43,013 nucleotides of DNA. Origin: Pseudomonadota bacterium (GTDB lineage Bacteria > Desulfobacterota > Syntrophia > Syntrophales > UBA8958). Position numbers and translations under genes: made by a program. The notes below the pieces were generated by a model, which was given only the letters and a program-made list of their open reading frames with translations, did not search any database and was not told the origin of the DNA. The stretch lies in contig JASGUC010000002.1 of the NCBI GenBank assembly GCA_030057915.1, forward strand, positions 1 through 43,013, given 5' to 3'. The number at the start of each line of letters is the position of its first letter. Position 1 is the first letter of the stretch. Shown here one piece after another: positions 33,186 through 41,258 of this stretch.

Positions 33186-33890
33186 TTAGGAATTCCCGGC
33201 TTTAGCCGCAGGGGGGGACAGGACAGGCTTCGGAGCAGGAGCAACGTGCGTGTTGCCAACCGGCGACACATTGGCATCCGCCTCTGCTCTTTGAGGCTTA
33301 TTTTTGATCTCCAGCTCGACTCGGCGATTCATGCTGTTGTCTTTTTCGTCTTTGTAGCAACACTTGCCCTTTCCGGTAACAATCGCATCTTCGTATCCCA
33401 GTTGGCGATTGACGGTTTCGGCACGCCGTAGCGCGAGCTTGTCGTTGTAGGACCGGGAACCGATCTTGTCGGTATAGCCGGTTATAACGGCCGTGCTTTC
33501 CGGGGCCGGGGCCTTGTGCTTTATCCGCTCTATCTTCTCCTTTTCTTGTTTGTCCAGGGCCGCCGAATCAAAATCGAAGTACACCGTTTCCCGGACAGGC
33601 GGAGTGGCAACGGAACGAGGCATTACTTTTTGAGCACTGATTCTCATGGGTGTAGCGGGTCTTTGTACGCGAACCTGAGCATACGGTCGTTTTTTCGTGG
33701 GCGTGCTGCAATCAGGCCCGGCGCATAATATAAAGGATGGTGATTTAAGGTACTTGCCAACATCGGACGGATACGCATATTCGGCTTGGCTGGTTTTGAT
33801 GACCTGCGCACCGGCGATTACATCCCCAGGAATCGTCAAGCTGAATGCGATTGCCAATGCGATTATGGTTGTTTTTCGGTCTATATTCAT
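33186..33890 (-). CDS. OmpA-family protein encoded within the transfer cluster
   Basis: The 234-residue precursor has a signal peptide (ALAIAFSLTIPGDVIAGA), a variable linker rich in Pro and Arg, and an OmpA/MotB peptidoglycan-binding domain (about 105-195; YFDFDSAALDK, ITGYTDKIGSRSYNDKLALRRA, NRRVELEI). The tail is Pro/Ala-rich. It has no beta-barrel, so it is a periplasmic or outer-membrane-attached anchor. It starts 20 bases after traC in the same direction. An OmpA-like protein inside an F-type transfer operon may anchor the channel to the cell wall; this is inferred. Confidence 0.88.
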   Translation of the reverse strand: MNIDRKTTIIALAIAFSLTIPGDVIAGAQVIKTSQAEYAYPSDVGKYLKSPSFILCAGPDCSTPTKKRPYAQVRVQRPATPMRISAQKVMPRSVATPPVRETVYFDFDSAALDKQEKEKIERIKHKAPAPESTAVITGYTDKIGSRSYNDKLALRRAETVNRQLGYEDAIVTGKGKCCYKDEKDNSMNRRVELEIKNKPQRAEADANVSPVGNTHVAPAPKPVLSPPAAKAGNS

Positions 33891-33910
33891 AAAATCTCTC
33901 GCTTCTTCTC

Positions 33911-36325
33911 TTAATGCGCGACGGGAGACTGCTGTTCCCGCTGCAATTGTTCCAGAATGGCTTCCTTGATGGTCATGCCGCTGTCCGTCATTTGCTTTAG
34001 CACCAGGAATTCCTCCGGCTTTGTCGTGTAAAGCAACTGGGTGAACCGATCCACGACCAGGCGACCGATGGCGATCCCGTCGGGAGCATAAAGGAATATT
34101 TCAGAGTAATTGTCTGCGTCGGTATGCACCGATTTGAGCAACTCGTACATCCCTTCGGATAGAGACACCTTCTGGGACTGCTTGAGCGCCTCTATGCTTT
34201 CCGCACGTTGCCGCAACAGGAAAAAATAATCGGAATTCTCGACAATGGCGACGCCGGCAGGATTCTTGTGAAAGTCATTGATGGACTGCGTTATTGACAG
34301 ACACGCGCCACCATACTTGCGAAAGCGGCGATACCCGGTTTCCATGAACTGACTGGTGTTGCCGCCGCTCAGCAATTCCCACGCCTCGTCGATGATAACG
34401 AGCTTGTTTTCGCCCCGCTGCATCATGTCCTGCTGGATCTTGTACACCAGGGTGAGCAGGACGACTTCCTGGAGATCCTTCTTCGACTTCAATTCCTCCA
34501 GCTCCAGGCAGACGAATCCGCCCTTGGGATTGAAGGTGCTTGGGCCTTCGAAGAAAGTTGCATAGGAACCGCCCGACGTGTATGGGTAAAGCTTCATGCC
34601 GAGATCCACTTGCCTTGTATCCGGCTTCGCCGTGAGATACGAGGCAATATCCGTTATCGTGGTAGAGGTGCCGTGTTTGGCGAAACAATCCTTGATCGCC
34701 TCCTCCATGTACGACTGAGAAAGGTCGTCCAGGGGACTGTTTGAGGCCATTTGCGCGAGGATTGCCTTGATCATGGTCATTTCCTCGTCAATGTCCACCA
34801 CGGAAGAGAATGGGTTGAGGCTCATGTTGGTCGCCGTATCGAACACAAGGAAATCGCCGTCCAATATCGCGCACAGCTTTTCATAGCTGCGTCCCACGTC
34901 GATAATCCAGACCTTGGCGCCCAGGCCGAGGTAGGATACGATCAGTTCATTGACAAAAAATGACTTGCCGGCGCCCGTACCGGCACATACCACCCCGGAA
35001 TAGCCGCCTCGCTTGTTGGAGAACAGGTCAATAAATTGAAGCTGGCCCCGGCGGCTGATCAGGGGCAGGACCGGACGCCCGCCACCCTTCCAGTCGGACT
35101 GTATAGGGGCAATTTCGGCCACATTCGCCGTAGTGAATGTACGCCGCCGACGCAGGTCCCTCTGTGCCTCTCTATGATAACACATCGGGAGCGCCTGCAA
35201 GATCAGGGGCAGCATAATGTAGTTGTCCTCCTGCAATATAAAGCCCATGCCGCGATAGAGACTCTGACAAATGCTCCCCATGGACGTGGCCTCAGCCGCA
35301 TCCTTGGCGTAAATAAACATGTTCAGGTAAGCTTTGAATGGGGTCTCCCCATGCTCCAGGGCTACTGTGAATTCGTCGAAATGCTCCTTCCGCATCCCGA
35401 GCTTGGGAAACCACTTGGCAAACTGCCCGTATGCCTGATAACTGGCTACCGTGGCTTTCTTCTGAATCTCGCGCCTTGTGGATAGCTGATCCAGATATTC
35501 GCAGTTCAAGACCAGCATGAAGGGAGCGCCTATCTGCTTCACGTTCTGGTACACATCACCTGTATAGGAGATGATCCCGGACGCATCCCACTCACGCGGA
35601 TATTGCTTCACGGTAAAGCTTTTTACATGATAGCCGTCTAGCACCAGGCAGTCCTTGCGGACCTCCGTTTCCGTATCGGCGTATATCACCTGGTCCTTTA
35701 TGGCCGCCTTGGGATCGTAATAAAGGTTGTCCGATAAACGATGGCCCGGATTGAGCAGCTCGCTCAGGATGTTGATCAGTTCCTCCGGTCCTATGGCGGT
35801 GGGATACAAGCCCGTCGTGTTCAACGCCTGGTAAACGGTTTCCCTCATGGTCGGCAGGATGTTCTCTTTGGCGTTCTTTATGGCCTGGGGAGTGTGAGCA
35901 CATGGCGTGGCGACGGATACAATCATCCGGAAATCCCGCACGCGAATATCGCAGCCCTTGAAAAGGGACTTGTCGGCGCCGGAGTTAAGAAACTCCGCAC
36001 GCTGCCGGGCAAAATCGGAGAACATGGAATTCCCGTGAGTGTTCTCTCGATACATCACATAAGCGTCAAGCTGCTCGTTGATTTTCCGGGATGAGTAAAG
36101 CATTATCTGGAGAGAGGTGCCGGCGGGAAATTGCGTTTCGAACAAGCCTCGCAAAGTCGATGCCGCACTACTGCTCGGATAGGGCAGGGGATGGCACTCG
36201 AAAATCAGACCGACGGCATTGTCAAGGATGTACGCCCTGGATTGCTCGTCATAGGCCAGATAGGGCAAGTACTCCGATAACGGTTGCCGGTCGAGAAGCA
36301 TCTTGGCGGCCCTAAGAGAGTCCAT
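33911..36325 (-). CDS. traC: TraC, T4SS ATPase (VirB4 family)
   Basis: The 804-residue ATPase has the TraC N-terminal domain (LPYLAYDEQSRAYILDN), Walker A GTGAGKSFF (about 452) and Walker B LVIIDEAWELL (about 643). The C-terminal part matches VirB4-type motifs (FRKYGGACLSITQSINDF). It powers pilus assembly and substrate transfer at the inner membrane. ATG 36325 lacks its own ribosome site; the only GGAGG is about 60 bases upstream, beyond a hairpin repeat. An in-frame TAA within that repeat rules out an upstream start. A terminator and a promoter-like motif lie further upstream, so traC and the OmpA gene form their own unit. Confidence 0.93.
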   Translation of the reverse strand: MDSLRAAKMLLDRQPLSEYLPYLAYDEQSRAYILDNAVGLIFECHPLPYPSSSAASTLRGLFETQFPAGTSLQIMLYSSRKINEQLDAYVMYRENTHGNSMFSDFARQRAEFLNSGADKSLFKGCDIRVRDFRMIVSVATPCAHTPQAIKNAKENILPTMRETVYQALNTTGLYPTAIGPEELINILSELLNPGHRLSDNLYYDPKAAIKDQVIYADTETEVRKDCLVLDGYHVKSFTVKQYPREWDASGIISYTGDVYQNVKQIGAPFMLVLNCEYLDQLSTRREIQKKATVASYQAYGQFAKWFPKLGMRKEHFDEFTVALEHGETPFKAYLNMFIYAKDAAEATSMGSICQSLYRGMGFILQEDNYIMLPLILQALPMCYHREAQRDLRRRRTFTTANVAEIAPIQSDWKGGGRPVLPLISRRGQLQFIDLFSNKRGGYSGVVCAGTGAGKSFFVNELIVSYLGLGAKVWIIDVGRSYEKLCAILDGDFLVFDTATNMSLNPFSSVVDIDEEMTMIKAILAQMASNSPLDDLSQSYMEEAIKDCFAKHGTSTTITDIASYLTAKPDTRQVDLGMKLYPYTSGGSYATFFEGPSTFNPKGGFVCLELEELKSKKDLQEVVLLTLVYKIQQDMMQRGENKLVIIDEAWELLSGGNTSQFMETGYRRFRKYGGACLSITQSINDFHKNPAGVAIVENSDYFFLLRQRAESIEALKQSQKVSLSEGMYELLKSVHTDADNYSEIFLYAPDGIAIGRLVVDRFTQLLYTTKPEEFLVLKQMTDSGMTIKEAILEQLQREQQSPVAH

Positions 36326-36328
36326 CTC

Positions 36329-36398
36329 AAATTCGCGGCGCGGAATCCCCTGCCTTTAGGCATCGGGAGGAGCGCCGCTTCCTCCTTTCTTTTTGTAG
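36329..36398 (-). repeat. Hairpin repeat family, copy A, with ribosome-site leader
   Basis: On the minus strand a leader CTACAAAAAGAAAGGAGG is followed by the 48-base core, which starts GGCGCTCCTCCCGATGCC and ends GCGCCGCGAATTT. The core folds as a hairpin around TGCC-TAAA-GGCA, with outer GGCGC/GCGCC pairing. It ends 3 bases before the traC ATG, and copies A and B share GAATTTGAGATG at this edge, so the traC start codon is part of the repeat. Confidence 0.85.
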
Positions 36399-36406
36399 TC
36401 TATCCC

Positions 36407-36418
36407 TATATTACTTCC
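36407..36418 (-). promoter_or_regulatory. Shared ICE motif GGAAGTAATATA, copy 3
   Basis: This copy lies between the terminator of the PKD gene and the leader of repeat A, exactly where a promoter for traC would be needed. CTGACT 18 bases upstream of TAATAT is a possible -35. Confidence 0.6.
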
Positions 36419-36465
36419 GGGCCGCCGGGTAAGTCAGCCTTTCGGGCAGGGAGCGTATTTTCCAC

Positions 36466-36499
36466 AAAAAAACCGGACGGAGAACGGTCCCCGCCCGGT
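36466..36499 (-). terminator. Intrinsic terminator of the PKD-protein gene
   Basis: On the minus strand ACCGGGCGGGGA pairs with TCTCCGTCCGGT (two G-U pairs) around CCGT and is followed by seven T. It lies 26 bases after the PKD gene stop. Confidence 0.88.
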
Positions 36500-36525
36500 C
36501 GTGTGCCGCAAAAGATGTTTGGTGG

Positions 36526-39500
36526 TTAGTATCCTTCTACCGTGACCTCCTTGGATACCGTCGTTGAATCGCCGTTGTCATCATAAGCAGTCAGCGTGGC
36601 GGAGTAGGTGCCACCCGTATCATATTTCACGCTGGCTTTCCGGGTACTCGCCGTCAGGCCGCCTCCGAAGTCCCATTCGTATCCCTTGATCTTGCCGTCC
36701 GGATCTTTGCATACTGCATCATACTGCATAACGCCGCGCTTCTGATTATACTCATGGGCAATCGTGCAATTAGGCGGCTGATTCTGAACTACCGTTATTG
36801 TCGTTGACCCCGACCCTTCATACCCATATTGCGATGTTGCAGTGAGACTAATGTCGTAGGTTCCCGGCTCATTGAAAGTAAAGACCCCCATGGCCTTGTT
36901 GTCACCCATGGGCGCACCATTTACATACCATTGATAGGTCTGTATCTTGTCCTTCTTCTGATTGCCGCCAGTGACTTTGGGTCTTAATCTTACCGTCAAT
37001 GGAGCTTTCATGTACTTGTTGCTCGTACTTACCTTGATGGAACCAACGACAATTTCGGGCTGATCTGCTACGGTTACGGTATCCGTAATGGTCTGTGTAT
37101 GGCCTCTTGTGTCGCTGACAGTCAGGCTTACATCATATGTTCCGCCGGCCGGGTACGTGTGCGTTATCCTTTTGTCTTCGGTCGTGTAAACCGTCCCATC
37201 GCCCATATCCCAAGCGTAAGTAAAAACTTCTCCTTTGGCGGCCTTTAAATCTGCGTTTATTTTGTAGGTCACACCGTATGGCGCCGTCCCCGTAGGTTTG
37301 TGGTTTTTCTTGATAGTAAATACCGGCATAACATAACGAGAAACCTTGACCTTGGTTTTGGCTGTCGATAGCGCCGATTCGTACCCCTGTGGATGCACCT
37401 GAGCCGTAATCATTATGTCTCCCTCGTCTGACGGGCGGGGAGTGTATGTTATGCTCGTGCCCGTAGGAGTGGTAAGATCAGGCAATTGCCATGTCACTAC
37501 CGGCGTGAGCCCTTCTTGCAGCTTGGTTACTTTTGCTTCCAGGATCATTGGATAGCCCACCTCGGCCCTGCACTTGTTGGAACAAGTAATAGTCATCCTT
37601 GGCGGGGGAACGGCCCGTACAGATACAGTTATTGCCGTTTCACCTATCAAATCTGGATGCTCTTCGCGGTACGCTGAGGCTTTAATGACATATCGGCCCG
37701 GTGTATCCATGTGAAAATCAATATAATTGCCCGACATGGTTTCTCCGTTAACATCCCATGTGAGGACCATATTTTCGCCGGATGCATCAGCGTCTGTTAT
37801 TGCGGTGTAACGCGTGGTTGCCTTCTCGACTACCGTTTTGGGACCGTCAATGGCAATTTTTGGTTTGGCTGGCGCAGTAACTTGAACAGCCTTCTGGGCC
37901 AGCGTTCTATCCGGTCCATCAAGGCCCCCGTACCCGGTGCTGATTACACCTATAAGTAGAGGTGTGGAGGTAGAGTAGGTATGGTACGAGGATACAAGCT
38001 TTGTACCGGCAAGATTGCCGGTCTTTATGTTGCTGCCGCCATCTGGGATAGCGTATATTTGGCCTCCCGCAGCGTTTGTGCCTCCTCCCGGTGCGCTACC
38101 GTTACTCGTAAAGGGGATTAGCTCACCGTGTGGAACCGCTATTCCGATGCTGTAACCGGGCTTGACTGCTGCGGGCTTGTCTAACACATAAGTGTGCGCT
38201 TTGCCGAGTTCCTCTGCGGTTGCGGTAATCAAGCCACTACTCCATGTTATCCTATTCGTATCGTCAACAAGCACGAATTTGTAGGAGCCAATGTAATCAG
38301 GTGAGCTATGATACGCATACATGATTTCTTTTAGCCATCCCGTATTTTTTGCAACTCCGTTTACTTTGTCCTTGCTATGCAGAAGATACACTTGATGCCT
38401 GGCCACTGTGACATTTGGCTCGACTTTGCTCATAATAATCCAATTCTGCAGGGCGCCACCGGTTATACCGAGGGTCTTCAAAGTGTCCGTACTATATTGC
38501 GTAAAGCCCATGTAGAAAGTCTCAGCCGCAAAAGTTGTCGGGGTCAAGATGTCAACTGCTATCTCTTCTGGTCCGGAAACTTCCCCGGCAGTCAGGTTGA
38601 CGCGATCAGTTCCCTGTCCAGATACGATGGAGCTGAACTTCATGTCATGCCAATCGTAGCCCACTATATTGCCCTCGGCAACAATATTACAACTATAACT
38701 TGTGCCTGTATATACTTTTGCCGGACAGATCATGTCGATCACGGCAACTACCGGATCCCGTGGGGTTGTCGTAATCGGAGCAGAAGCAAAATCCCAGTGC
38801 AGTCCCGCATCGGGAAAACGAGTAGGGATTATACGCGCCTTTACAACAAAAGGCCCGCTCGTGTTGGCTCGAATGGCTACTGTACTACCATTAGATGCTT
38901 CCACTACTGCGCCTCCTTCAATGCTCCATGTCACTGTCATGGGTTCAGTAGTGCCCGGAGTGCTGTACGACAGGCTACACTGTGCCTCCCTCCCTTGGTA
39001 TATGAATTCGTCGCAAGTAATCGTTCCCTGGACATCGCCGGACAGACCGTTGTTGTACACAACGAACTGTTCGCGAAAAGGATGCTTGATGCCATAAATC
39101 CGGTTATCGTCCAGCACATCACCGGCCCATAAATAATCTGGCAGATGACCCGCCACACCAAATGTTGCATCCTTGGTGCCGTCCATATTCAGCCGCGTTA
39201 TGCCATCCTCTTGCATGAATAAGGTTATCTTGTTATTCTTTATGACGATATTGACTGGTGTGGCTTCCAATGCCAGGTATCCATCTGTTCCAAATCCTGT
39301 ATCGAGCGTCATGGAAGGAATATTGATCCTGCAGAGGGATAGCTTGGAGCCGTTACTATAATTGTTAGTCACTACATATAACGCCTCAGTGCCGTACCCG
39401 GTGACATAAACTGGGTCGCTTATGGGCAACAGTTGGGGGGATACTGTACTCGTAGCAGAGATTGTGCCTGTTCCTACTCCATCCACCTGCACCTGTACAA

Positions 39501-40197
39501 GCTGCCGCTTGCTCAGATCGGTTTCATTTCTCTTAAATAAATACACATGTTGGGTGCTCGGCGTTGTGGCAACCGTGACGGATTTAGCGGAATAGGAGTT
39601 GTCCAGGGGGACAAAGGCGTACCCTTGTGTCGGCGCTACCACTTTGATTACCAGGCCATATAGACTGTCTTTTACTCTGGTGGCGATCATTGCCATTAAG
39701 GTATGTTCTCCATCCATGCCGGGCATGATTCCCTGCGGGTAAACAGTCCACTCCCAGTTCGCCATTCCCTCAATGGCATACGAATACGTGGCGGAGCCCT
39801 CATACCTTTTAAAGACGACCGTACCGTTACCACCTTGTATTACCACTAACCGCTTTTCTGGGTGAGTGTACACTATAGGAGCGCCGCCTCTGCTCGTGTT
39901 AGAGATAAATGATGCGGGCTCTGGATATGTTGGTATTTCGATGGTCCTTAGAGAACCGTCAAAGTGTGTGTGGATAGTAATGTATTGATTTCCATCATTT
40001 ACACAGGACCTAATCGTCGGGGTAGGATAAGTTTTGTAGTTTACATTGGTGCTCCTTTGAGTCCAGTCCCTGACGAAGTCATAGTTTACGTAGTCTATGC
40101 TTTCCAGGGCCGCAAACCCCGGAGACACCCACATAAGGAGTGTCGCGGCCACTGCAAGAGCCAGCAAGATTTGTGTGATTCCTCTTTTTTGTTTCAT
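36526..40197 (-). CDS. Large exported protein with three C-terminal PKD domains
   Basis: The 1223-residue protein has a signal peptide (ILLALAVAATLLMWVSPGFA, cleavage near residue 29), then a long beta-rich region (30-400, possibly propeller-like), several Ig-like segments (about 400-950), and three PKD domains (about 960-1043, 1047-1135, 1138-1222; motifs YAWDMGDGT, GTYDVSLTV, YEWDFGGG). It ends without a sorting signal or membrane anchor. AAGGAG lies 8 bases before ATG 40197. It sits between the pilin and traC in the same direction and ends in its own terminator. PKD and Ig-like arrays usually mediate protein or carbohydrate binding on the cell surface, so a mating-contact adhesin is plausible but inferred. 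Confidence 0.85.
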   Translation of the reverse strand: MKQKRGITQILLALAVAATLLMWVSPGFAALESIDYVNYDFVRDWTQRSTNVNYKTYPTPTIRSCVNDGNQYITIHTHFDGSLRTIEIPTYPEPASFISNTSRGGAPIVYTHPEKRLVVIQGGNGTVVFKRYEGSATYSYAIEGMANWEWTVYPQGIMPGMDGEHTLMAMIATRVKDSLYGLVIKVVAPTQGYAFVPLDNSYSAKSVTVATTPSTQHVYLFKRNETDLSKRQLVQVQVDGVGTGTISATSTVSPQLLPISDPVYVTGYGTEALYVVTNNYSNGSKLSLCRINIPSMTLDTGFGTDGYLALEATPVNIVIKNNKITLFMQEDGITRLNMDGTKDATFGVAGHLPDYLWAGDVLDDNRIYGIKHPFREQFVVYNNGLSGDVQGTITCDEFIYQGREAQCSLSYSTPGTTEPMTVTWSIEGGAVVEASNGSTVAIRANTSGPFVVKARIIPTRFPDAGLHWDFASAPITTTPRDPVVAVIDMICPAKVYTGTSYSCNIVAEGNIVGYDWHDMKFSSIVSGQGTDRVNLTAGEVSGPEEIAVDILTPTTFAAETFYMGFTQYSTDTLKTLGITGGALQNWIIMSKVEPNVTVARHQVYLLHSKDKVNGVAKNTGWLKEIMYAYHSSPDYIGSYKFVLVDDTNRITWSSGLITATAEELGKAHTYVLDKPAAVKPGYSIGIAVPHGELIPFTSNGSAPGGGTNAAGGQIYAIPDGGSNIKTGNLAGTKLVSSYHTYSTSTPLLIGVISTGYGGLDGPDRTLAQKAVQVTAPAKPKIAIDGPKTVVEKATTRYTAITDADASGENMVLTWDVNGETMSGNYIDFHMDTPGRYVIKASAYREEHPDLIGETAITVSVRAVPPPRMTITCSNKCRAEVGYPMILEAKVTKLQEGLTPVVTWQLPDLTTPTGTSITYTPRPSDEGDIMITAQVHPQGYESALSTAKTKVKVSRYVMPVFTIKKNHKPTGTAPYGVTYKINADLKAAKGEVFTYAWDMGDGTVYTTEDKRITHTYPAGGTYDVSLTVSDTRGHTQTITDTVTVADQPEIVVGSIKVSTSNKYMKAPLTVRLRPKVTGGNQKKDKIQTYQWYVNGAPMGDNKAMGVFTFNEPGTYDISLTATSQYGYEGSGSTTITVVQNQPPNCTIAHEYNQKRGVMQYDAVCKDPDGKIKGYEWDFGGGLTASTRKASVKYDTGGTYSATLTAYDDNGDSTTVSKEVTVEGY

Positions 40198-40264
40198 TTT
40201 TTTGTCTCCTTATTTTGTGCGGATGTGGGGCTCTGGCACCCAGGCCGGGTTGCGAAGTACAACG

Positions 40265-40334
40265 TTGACATCCTCCCCGGTAAGCTATTAGGCTGAATCT
40301 GGCAGGGCGTCTCTCCCCGGCCCAAAGGCCGGGG
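40265..40334 (-). mobile_element. IS200/IS605-end-like palindromes
   Basis: TTGACATCCTCCCCGG (40,265-40,280) matches the left half of the palindrome at 41,158. A second perfect hairpin CCCCGGCC-CAAA-GGCCGGGG lies at 40,315-40,334, followed by TTTACG. The two look like partial ends joined by an unrelated stretch. They lie within the 40,198-40,546 gap, which has no supported gene. Confidence 0.5.
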
Positions 40335-40350
40335 TTTACGCCCCCATCTC

Positions 40351-40420
40351 AAATTCGCGGCGCGGGGAACCCTGCCTTTAGGCATGGGGAGGAGCGCCGT
40401 TTCCCCCTTTCTGTTTATAG
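40351..40420 (-). repeat. Hairpin repeat family, copy B, with leader
   Basis: The core is 48 bases, as in copy A, with loop-stem TGCC-TAAA-GGCA. Its flanking stem changes on both sides relative to A (CTCCCC with GGGTTCCCC). The leader is altered to CTATAAACAGAAAGGGGG. It keeps GAATTTGAGATG at the edge, but here that ATG begins no gene. The PKD gene starts 153 bases downstream. Confidence 0.82.
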
Positions 40421-40546
40421 TTGAAATAATTGTAGCCGTTGGATCGGTGCAGAATCACACAATGCCTATGGTTTACGCCCTGGACCGTGCCGCTTGCCTT
40501 GGCTATATTGAAAGAGTCGCTGCTTCTCACGGCCACCCTGCCTGCC

Positions 40547-40849
40547 TTAAAACAACTGGGCCGTGACCATGGTTTCGATGATTTCCGGCGTATATTGTAC
40601 CGCCATGCCGGCGCCTACACCTACTGCAATCGCCATAAGGGACTGACGGACAATCCCGATGGCCATACCCGTCACGAACGAACTGATCGCAATCAGTTTA
40701 CCCAGGTATCCCTGAGACCACCCCGAGACCGTATCGTAAAGTGTCTGGAATTCATCACCCTCCGCACCTGCCCACGCTGCCGATGCCCATACCAGCAGCA
40801 AAACGAAAGCTACCCAAAAATCTTGTTTCGTAAGACGCTTCTTGATCAT
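40547..40849 (-). CDS. traA: TraA-like conjugative pilin precursor
   Basis: The 100-residue protein has a signal peptide ending near ASAAWA and two membrane helices (about 50-66 and 70-86, with IAVGVGAGMAVQYTPEII), the layout of F-type and SXT-type TraA pilins. ATG 40849 (MIKKRLTK) with AGGA 9 bases upstream is preferred over an ATG 24 bases earlier that lies in repeat-derived sequence. The gene stands between traV and the PKD gene, in the usual place of traA after dsbC and traV. A stem of TCACGGCC/GGCCGTGA spans the stop codon. Confidence 0.8.
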   Translation of the reverse strand: MIKKRLTKQDFWVAFVLLLVWASAAWAGAEGDEFQTLYDTVSGWSQGYLGKLIAISSFVTGMAIGIVRQSLMAIAVGVGAGMAVQYTPEIIETMVTAQLF

Positions 40850-40876
40850 TTCGATAATCCTAAATTCGCGCATCCT

Positions 40877-40946
40877 AAATTCGCGGCGCGGGGCTCCCTG
40901 CCTTTAGGCATCGGGAGGAGCGCCACTTCCTCCTTTCTTTTTGTAG
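40877..40946 (-). repeat. Hairpin repeat family, copy C, with leader
   Basis: The leader (CTACAAAAAGAAAGGAGG) is identical to that of copy A and is followed by the 48-base core, with CTCCC/GGGAG pairing around the TGCC-TAAA-GGCA hairpin. GCGAATTTAGGATG is partly duplicated at its edge. It ends 27 bases before the traA start. The core can be read from GTG as VALLPMPKGREPRAANL, but this start is not kept in copies A and B. Confidence 0.85.
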
Positions 40947-40988
40947 TTTTTGTAATTGATAATTGTAAAATTCCATCGTGCTCACCGC

Positions 40989-41107
40989 AAATTCGCGGCG
41001 CGGGACCCCTGACTTTAGGCATCGGGAGGAGCGCCACTACGTCCTTCCCTGATCTTCTCAGGGCTCCTTCAAGCCCCCGGCAACTTATACCTCCTTTCTG
41101 TTTGTAG
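40989..41107 (-). repeat. Hairpin repeat family, copy D, with interrupted leader
   Basis: A 47-base core with a G-to-T change in the stem (AAAGTC) is separated from the leader (CTACAAACAGAAAGGAGG, at 41,107-41,090) by about 55 extra bases containing two small hairpins (GGGGGCTTGAAGGAGCCC; CCCTGAGAAGATCAGGG). Copies A-C lack these bases, so they are either an insertion or the only remnant of a longer original element. Confidence 0.78.
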
Positions 41108-41157
41108 TGTTATCCGGCGCTCAACTCGTTGAGCGATACGAAAACATGGCTGTATGT

Positions 41158-41193
41158 CTTGACATCCTCCCCGGCCTTAAGGCCGAGGATTCC
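41158..41193 (-). mobile_element. IS200/IS605-end-like palindrome
   Basis: The plus strand reads TTGACATCCTCCCC, then GGCC-TTAA-GGCC, then GAGGATTCC. This is the most complete of three such palindromes in the ICE and is typical of IS200/IS605 ends. A perfect GCTCAAC-TC-GTTGAGC hairpin lies nearby at 41,119-41,134. No transposase gene is in the 40,850-41,258 gap, which otherwise holds repeats C and D. Confidence 0.55.
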
Positions 41194-41258
41194 GTGTTTA
41201 TCGCCGCGTTCGCATCGGCGTTATCGGTATAATACTTACCTATCAGGCGTAATTCGGA

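Noticed and set aside
40194-41037. Mini-proteins reading LLPMPKG(R)xPRAANL encoded by the hairpin repeats
   Set aside because: The GTG start exists only in copies C and D (GCG in A, ACG in B), and downstream codons are unrelated, so the shared peptide most likely just reflects the DNA repeat.
36329-41107. CRISPR-like array from the four similar repeats
   Set aside because: Copies are hundreds to thousands of bases apart or flanked by genes, with no regular spacers and no cas genes.
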